DNA from: Atriophallophorus winterbourni
Lineage: Eukaryota > Platyhelminthes > Trematoda > Plagiorchiida > Microphallidae
Reading direction: 5' to 3'
Length of the DNA stretch: 64,000 bases
NCBI GenBank assembly: GCA_013407085.1
Contig: JACCGJ010000639.1
Coordinates: 62,001 to 126,000, forward strand
The notes under the pieces are model-generated. The model saw nothing but the letters and a program-made list of their open reading frames with translations, had not been told where the DNA came from and searched no databases. The position numbers were made by a program, and so were the translations under genes. This document shows positions 59,501 to 64,000 of the stretch, in pieces (position 1 is the stretch's first letter; the number at the start of each line of letters is the position of its first letter).

Positions 59501-62500
59501 TAGGAAACATAGGAGTGATCAGAGGTGAGGTAAATCCTTATACGGAATGCCAAGATAATGAGGTAGCTGAGTCGATAACGGCTGGTAAGAATGAAGCGAA
59601 TAAGATCGACGGCATGGAGGTCCAGCGCTCGTGTTTAGCGTGCATGCCGTCGGGGTCAATGAGTCGATGGATCTTGCACGCAATGATAACCTTGCAAATA
59701 GGTTCATGTGTTATCTGATTCTAGTATCATCGGCAATTTAGTGTCCGTCCAACATTGAAAAATTGCCATTGAACTCAACCTGATGCTCAATCTCATATCT
59801 TTGGCTCGGTGAAAAGCTAAAGGTTGCACTATGATGACAACGACATGAAAAACGGAAACCGATTCCAACGAGAGCATAAACTGAATTGTTTTAATATACG
59901 TTCATCAGCGAAATCAAGTAGCAACGTTTCAAAGTTAACCGTAGCAAAAATGCAGGGACACTATCCGGAAGAAATCATAACATAGTTTCTGATATATTTT
60001 TGGCAAACTCAATCAACACTGAAACATTATGATGGTGCATGCTAAACGAATGTGAAAGTGAATCAGGAAGATCGCACTGAGTGCATGGTCATCACTAACA
60101 ATCAATACGGAACCAAAGTTACCATGTGAAACAGTGAGAAATCGCGCGCGCTCTCTCTCACACACACTAGTGTGTCAAACGTTGTTGATCGTACGAAAAT
60201 TCTTAGTTTCGTTTCAGCGATGTGCGTTGCACACGAACACGATGGTGACCGTTTGTTGATGATGAATCAGCACAAAAATCACAATTCCAACGAAAGGCAC
60301 CACACGGTGCAGTGTGAATCAATCACACCAGGTAGTGTATTGATAATTCGATCGATCAGTGGATGACTCAACGGTTACCAATAGATACGAAGCTGGGAAT
60401 GAAAGTAGTGCACAAGCAGGGATCAAACGTACGAGTGAGCTCAAATTTCAGGATCATTGTTTATCCCAGTGGACCAGTAAAAACAAACAGTGTGTGAAAA
60501 CTTGGAGCGATTCGAACGAGGAAAATTGTCTCACACCACTTGAAGTTATTTGTTAAGCTATTGTTGTTGGCTTTGGCTTAGTGCTCCGGGTAACGACGGT
60601 CGATAAAAAGCAGGGAGCTAAAGAAGCTACTAGCCCAAGCAAATTAGCAATCGGTTTCATTTGATTCATGCCAAGAAGCGACTTAGACTGAAACCAATTA
60701 AATTATATTTTATACATCACTCAATCCAGTGATGATGTGCAGTTTAAATACCCTATTAAAATGATGAACAACACCATCGAATATGTTACTGCAACGTGAG
60801 TAACAAACAACTGTTTTCTTCGTCAGAACGAGGTATAACATGCGTGTAGCTCTAGCCGCAGTCACGTAAATGATGAGACGTAAAAGCATAATTTTGAATT
60901 CAGACTAATATCTACGCGAAACCCGAGGTGATGGACATTCTGGATATCAACGGATGATAAAAAAACATTCACGATTATGGAAATAAGATGGGACAAGCAT
61001 AAATATTGAACAAAGTATTACACGGGTGGTCATAACAGAATGGCAAAATAATACCTAGATTAGTGGGGGAGAATTTTGAATAAATCTGAACGGTGGGATG
61101 ATGAACTAGACTGTTAGGTGGACTAGGTGAGCAGCATTAACACGCAATTTCATTTTAGCTTCAAACTTACACGTACAAAAACGTTTGTTGTCACTCTACC
61201 ACACAAAATATACACGCCTCACCAAAATATTGGCTTGGCTACAAACACAATCGTACAAGCTCGTAATCCGACAGTCCACTGCATCAACGTGTGTGTGTAC
61301 GAAAGAGCGACAGTAACGAAAAGTATCATTTTCCATATAAAAGATAGACAACTGGAAGTAATGAAACGTCACTAAATTTGTTCTGTTTATCGATTCATTC
61401 GAATCATCAGGTAAGAGGATCAACAGGGTGTGTTCAGAGTTTCCGCCTGACCGCTAATGTATAGCAGTAATGATTGAGGCATGCGTGGATTATTGCGCAG
61501 GGAAGCGAATTCCGGTAGGACCTGTCTTACCCGTTAGCCCTGTGCTAAATTGATATCGCCATCGGCATTGAACTGCGACCATAGGTTAACAACAGTCTGA
61601 TTACCGTTGTTGGTGTTGGTCTCCTTTGGTCGATGTCGACCATGGATGTACATTACAAGTGGTACGAAGAGTGCAATGCTCCGCAGTGTTTCAAATGATG
61701 AAACAGTCAATTTCGGGAAGAGCAATATGTCCCACAGCGTTCACAGTAATAATTAGCGATCGGCATCATTTGCACGCTTATGGACGAAGTCGAATGCCCA
61801 TGTTAAATCAATAAAAAGTGAGTATAATGGTATACGCCATTATCGATTTCATAATATTCCGGGGGGTTGAGCAACCTGATCCATACAGTCTTGCTGATTT
61901 GCGCTGTCTGATTACTGGCATGTGACTTTGAACATAAAAACATAAAATAAGGCAACTTGGTACGACCGTCGATTAAATTTAATTAAATAAATCATTAGCT
62001 TGGTTCCCGGCAATGTGCCCACAGTCATTGATTGCTGGTTTGTCTAACTCTAGACAGATATGAGTGAAGGAATATGGCGTTTCCGTATGCAGCTCAGTAG
62101 CGGTGGCAAATCAATTTAGCGCGGTGAGTAGTAAATAAGTACTGCACAATCACAGATCCGTGTCCATGGCTTATTAGTAGGTGTGTGAAATATCAGATGA
62201 GGGAATCATTGTTGATGAGCGCAAATAAATATTAAATGTAGCCAGTGTAAAGGGAAACTGACCTTTGAGCACGAATACATGCCTAACAACCGTCAGAAAG
62301 CGAGACATATTAGTCGTGAGAAAATTGTCGGCGTAGATCTCGGTTAAGTCATCGGACGCCTGATCATAAAATATGATAGGAACATCTTGTGACGTATCCT
62401 GAGTAAAGCCAAAGTAGCGCTGCAGCACATCAGCAGAGAACTAGAAGTAAGACACTGAAACGTTACATTACCTCTGGCTTTGAAATTTCTCTTCGGAACG

Positions 62501-62712
62501 ATAAATTGCCACCAAGATCTAAAGCACTATTGATGTGAGCGGTTCTAAATTCGGTGAAAGAACGTGCGTCCAGCAAAATAATCTGCATATAATAAGGTGA
62601 ATTAGACAAAAGGCATTACCTTTTCGCGCATTTCAATAGCATTGGCAACGAAATCTGGATCCACTAACACAACTTCATCCGGATTAAATGACGGATGCCC
62701 GGTTGACTGCAT
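50577..62712 (-). CDS. DUSP8/16-like: MAP-kinase phosphatase of the DUSP8/DUSP16 type, 7 exons
   Basis: Dual-specificity phosphatases of this type remove phosphate from Thr and Tyr of JNK/p38-class MAP kinases. Exons on the minus strand are 62712-62620, 62582-62472, 62440-62263, 58519-58216, 55593-55307, 52771-52648 and 51777-50577. All introns are GT-AG and all phases agree, giving 765 aa. The N-terminal rhodanese domain (about 16-150) shows KIILLDARSFTEF, VPIIFYDQASDD and VFVLKGGFRAFSARYPNLC. The catalytic domain (about 252-390) shows YGITHVLNVSN, general acid D307 in FLRIPIQD, and the P-loop HCLAGISRS with C338 and R344, then APNFNFLSQLLEFE typical of DUSP8/10/16. A Ser-rich, poly-Q- and poly-Ser-bearing tail of about 370 aa follows. 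The exon 4 donor (AG/GTTTGG) is weak but is the only in-phase choice I found. Long introns hold repeats and a BEL/Pao remnant. Confidence 0.9.
50632..50700. repeat. CTG-rich trinucleotide tract in the last DUSP exon
   Basis: Interrupted CTG/TTG repeats encode, on the minus strand, the run of Gln (RQQQQQLT) and the following Ser run near the C-terminus. Such tracts commonly vary in length. Confidence 0.75.
51778..52647 (-). other. DUSP intron 6
   Basis: An 870 bp phase-2 intron (donor GA/GTAAGT, acceptor CCCTTTTCAACAG). It contains an R1 fragment at 52488-52562 and nothing else recognised. Confidence 0.8.
52488..52562 (+). repeat. Short interspersed repeat R1, fragment (+)
   Basis: AGTCACAAAGCTGATCCGGG, GGCAAATTACAG and CGTCAGCTTGCCCAGG match the 5' third of R1. 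Confidence 0.5.
53180..54005 (+). mobile_element. BEL/Pao LTR-retrotransposon pol remnant
   Basis: The + strand frames give YLPHHPVINRKKPGKLRVVH, FGGVSLNDCLYQGPDTL, LLRFRKEVIALSPDIEEMFM, DRGALMFLWWP and EYQMAVHPFGAVSS, the ordered landmarks of a BEL/Pao reverse transcriptase. Motif A keeps its Asp in SPDIEEMF. The frame breaks at least twice and no LTRs are seen, so it is a dead fragment. It lies in DUSP intron 5, antisense to the gene. Confidence 0.8.
54090..54650 (-). repeat. GC-rich repeat with tRNA-like head (-)
   Basis: On the minus strand, CAGTGACCTGTACGTCACAG and GTCGAAGGTCCGCGGTTCAA (a B-box-like GGTTCAAATTCC) head a longer GC-rich block down to about 54090, with AGCCTTTCCCGCGATTGGG and GCCAGTCACTCGCCCTCG. 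The head resembles a tRNA-derived SINE; the body is unclassified. It is clearly more GC-rich than its flanks. Confidence 0.45.
54943..55178 (-). repeat. Short interspersed repeat R1, full-length copy (-)
   Basis: Reverse-orientation R1: GCACGGATGTGCAATCGTGC, GTGCGGCTAACACCGTGCTA, AGTCTCACTACCATTTG, GTCTAGGCCTGGGCAACCTG and GATCAGGCTTGTGCTTTCAT. Lies in DUSP intron 5, about 130 bp from exon 5. Confidence 0.85.
57070..57145 (-). repeat. Repeat R2, minus-strand copy
   Basis: The reverse complement reads CCACCTGATGACGACAAACA, GAACCCGGTAGTGGTGTGTA and AGGGGTGGGGATATGAGCAC, the same order as the 23.5-23.8 kb copies. Confidence 0.6.
57384..57583 (+). repeat. Short interspersed repeat R1, copy (+), first of tandem pair
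   Basis: Missing the first ~20 bp; otherwise all R1 blocks to GTACTGCACGATG. It abuts the next copy. Confidence 0.8.
57584..57795 (+). repeat. Short interspersed repeat R1, copy (+), second of tandem pair
   Basis: Starts with AGGAAGCACAGGTCTGATCC and ends near GCGCAGTACTGATTG. It is more diverged than its neighbour and has a short internal duplication of TTAGATAGATAT. Confidence 0.75.
58571..58795 (+). repeat. Short interspersed repeat R1, copy (+) close to DUSP exon 4
   Basis: R1 blocks AAATCACAAGCCTGATGCGG, CTGTCAGGTTGCCCAGG, GTGACTCCAGAGTGTTTCCG and TTAATTTAGCACGATGTTGG. Its left end lies about 50 bp outside exon 4, near the region where the splice branch point should be. Confidence 0.8.
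61535..61920 (-). repeat. Interrupted R1 copy (-)
   Basis: Two R1 pieces in reverse orientation: GTGCTAAATTGAT at 61550 and GAGCAACCTGATCCATACAG at about 61869, split by roughly 285 bp of other sequence. Confidence 0.4.
62003..62165 (+). repeat. Short interspersed repeat R1, diverged copy (+)
   Basis: GCAATGTGCCCACAGTCATT, CTAGACAGATATGAG, CGTATGCAGCTCAGTAGCGG and AATCAATTTAGCGCGGTG. The central part is shortened. Confidence 0.7.
62441..62471 (-). other. 31-bp microintron (DUSP intron 2)
   Basis: Donor CCAGAG/GTAATG and acceptor TTACTTCTAG/TTC, phase 0. Removing it joins FRREISKPE to FSADVLQRY, consistent with a continuous rhodanese domain. Retaining it would add 31 nt and shift the frame. 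Confidence 0.85.
62583..62619 (-). other. 37-bp microintron (DUSP intron 1)
   Basis: Donor GAAAAG/GTAATG and acceptor TATTATATGCAG, phase 0. It joins AIEMREK to IILLDARSF, which aligns with the family without a gap. Confidence 0.85.
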
Positions 62713-63475
62713 AACAAACAGCAACCAGATCACAGAGATATTGAAAACATTGAACAACAATTCTGAGAATAATAGGAAGAAGTTGAATTATTATTATACA
62801 GAGCAAGTGTGCATCGCTAGAACAGGAAAATTTCAGAAAGTGAGAAAACAAACAGTGAGTAAAAATCCTAATATTAAGAACAACATAAACTGACAGCGTA
62901 AGCAAGTTCCTCGGTTTCCAATCAGCCAAGATTGAACTGAGAAAAATAGGGACACCTTTTGGCGTGTTTTTCTAACCTGATATACTACTTGCTAAAAACA
63001 GTTTTTGCGTTCAAATTTCACTTTTATTAATCGATCAGTCTTATTTGTAGAATCTGTAAAAAATCGGTACAGTCATGTTGATCGTGAATTATTTCAACAA
63101 CTATTACATTATCATCATCAGGAAGCATTACATCGGTTGCATGTACCGAGTGCTTAACTGCCACACAACCATGAAAAAGTAAAATCCTGAAACATGGGGA
63201 AGGGTGGGACTTAAATTGCTACTGATTCCATAGAAGAGTAAGCACAAACAAACTGGGAAGAGGAGCCTACACCTCGAATGGAACATGCATTCAATCAAGT
63301 TTCGTGAACGAGTAGAGCGACATCAGCATGACAGCTTCCTTGCGGCTTTCACTGTCATGCATCATAACAAGATTTTCTCGTCACTCCGCTTGACAACATA
63401 CAGGGTTAAGCAAACACTTCACGAAGATGCTTACTGCAAGACCGTCATTGAACACGGTTTCGGGACATATCCTGA
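62713..63475. other. Region upstream of the DUSP first coding exon
   Basis: No coding similarity. It probably holds 5' UTR and promoter of the minus-strand DUSP gene, or an intron if a further 5' exon exists. Confidence 0.4.
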
Positions 63476-63479
63476 AGCG

Positions 63480-63960
63480 TAACTAACCATTGCGATATCT
63501 GATCGCGGGAAACCAGCCTGGAAGACATGCTGCGCCGACTTTGGAAAGGTTACTAGTAAGGGTTTTTAACTGCCTATGCCATGTGACGGTTTGGCCACCC
63601 CGAGATTTACGCCAATCAGGATGTGGCGTCGCAAAATGAATCCGTTTTGGAAGTCGGTGGTCTAGTATCCTTAAAACGTGACCAAACCAGCGTAACCTAT
63701 GCAGGTTGATTTGCTTCTCTATATCAACATTTCTACCGAACAAATTATTTCGGAGCATCGGTGCGTATGCGATTGTAACAGCTATCTCATAGAATGTGTT
63801 CTTTACGTAATTTCTAAGTTTCGCACCCATACAGTAATACAGCCCGAACTGTCGCTTTGTAGACTCTACCCTTGTGTAACAGAGGCAATCCATTCTGACG
63901 CCAGAGGTAACCTAGGTTGTAGAATGCTACGGTCGCTTTAGAAATGCGTGCTTAGTCCTC
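63480..63960 (-). mobile_element. RTE-like LINE C-terminal fragment (-)
   Basis: The minus strand reads INLHRLRWFGHVLRILDHRL, SRGGQTVTWHRQLKTLTSNL and VGAACLPGW, matching in order the tail of the 34-35.4 kb RTE-like ORF (RLRWLGHVLRM, TWKKALKRLTSGL, LPGWGPRD). It is a diverged fragment with frameshifts upstream; it may continue past the window end. Confidence 0.75.
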
Positions 63961-64000
63961 TTCGTTTAACGATGCAGAATTATTGACACAACTATTGAGA

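Larger units (their letters stand above)
58520..62262 (-). other. DUSP intron 3
   Basis: A 3,743 bp phase-1 intron with donor AAAG/GTCAGT and acceptor CCAACTTCACAG. It contains R1 copies at both ends. 58800-61530 shows only short frames and no identifiable feature. Confidence 0.75.

Noticed and set aside
61385..61415. CTGATGA on the minus strand near 61407
   Set aside because: No GAAA core half and no stem I partner.

Overview
The window looks like animal nuclear DNA, most probably from a parasitic flatworm (a trematode fluke). It holds three split genes with GT-AG introns, two of them 31 and 37 bp long at the 5' end of a gene. It has long introns full of degenerate CR1-like and RTE-like LINEs, a BEL/Pao remnant, tRNA-like SINE pieces and short repeats with hammerhead-ribozyme cores. 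The microintron layout and repeat content fit trematodes. The genus cannot be fixed from sequence alone, and the base composition looks less AT-rich than I would expect of a schistosome.

Three host genes are supported by exon-by-exon reconstruction with matching phases. (1) PRMT7-like arginine methyltransferase, + strand, 17765-23320, 3 exons, 738 aa. (2) SLC39/ZIP zinc transporter, + strand, 38746-46915, 2 exons around a 6,985 bp intron, 394 aa. (3) DUSP8/16-type MAP-kinase phosphatase, - strand, 50577-62712, 7 exons, 765 aa, with rhodanese domain, dual-specificity catalytic domain and a long Ser-rich tail. The ZIP and DUSP genes converge. No operon or shared pathway links the three.

Layout: 0-4.7 kb has no gene. 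4.7-15.4 kb is a graveyard of CR1-like LINEs on both strands, ending in a head-to-head pair of short repeats. 17.8-23.3 kb is PRMT7, with repeats in both introns. 23.3-29.4 kb is intergenic with short repeats. 29.5-35.4 kb holds a near-complete CR1-like LINE (- strand) and a long RTE-like ORF (+ strand). 36.7-38.7 kb is LINE and SINE debris. 38.7-46.9 kb is ZIP, whose intron carries a co-oriented LINE with one in-frame stop, further LINE pieces, a 254 bp tandem repeat and a hammerhead-like motif. 47-50.5 kb is repeat-rich and includes a tandem dimer of hammerhead-like units. 50.6-62.7 kb is DUSP. 63.5-64.0 kb is an RTE-like fragment.

The most interesting signal is a set of hammerhead-ribozyme motifs in short repeats. 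The best, on the - strand at 20482-20551 inside PRMT7 intron 2, has a complete catalytic core, stem II 4/4, a minimal stem III with GUC cleavage site, and a two-part stem I of 5+6 bp. Related degenerate copies lie at 37.2, 43.3, 49.0, 49.26 and 49.5 kb. Some repeat ends fall at or near the predicted self-cleavage site, which suggests mobilisation of ribozyme-processed monomer RNA.
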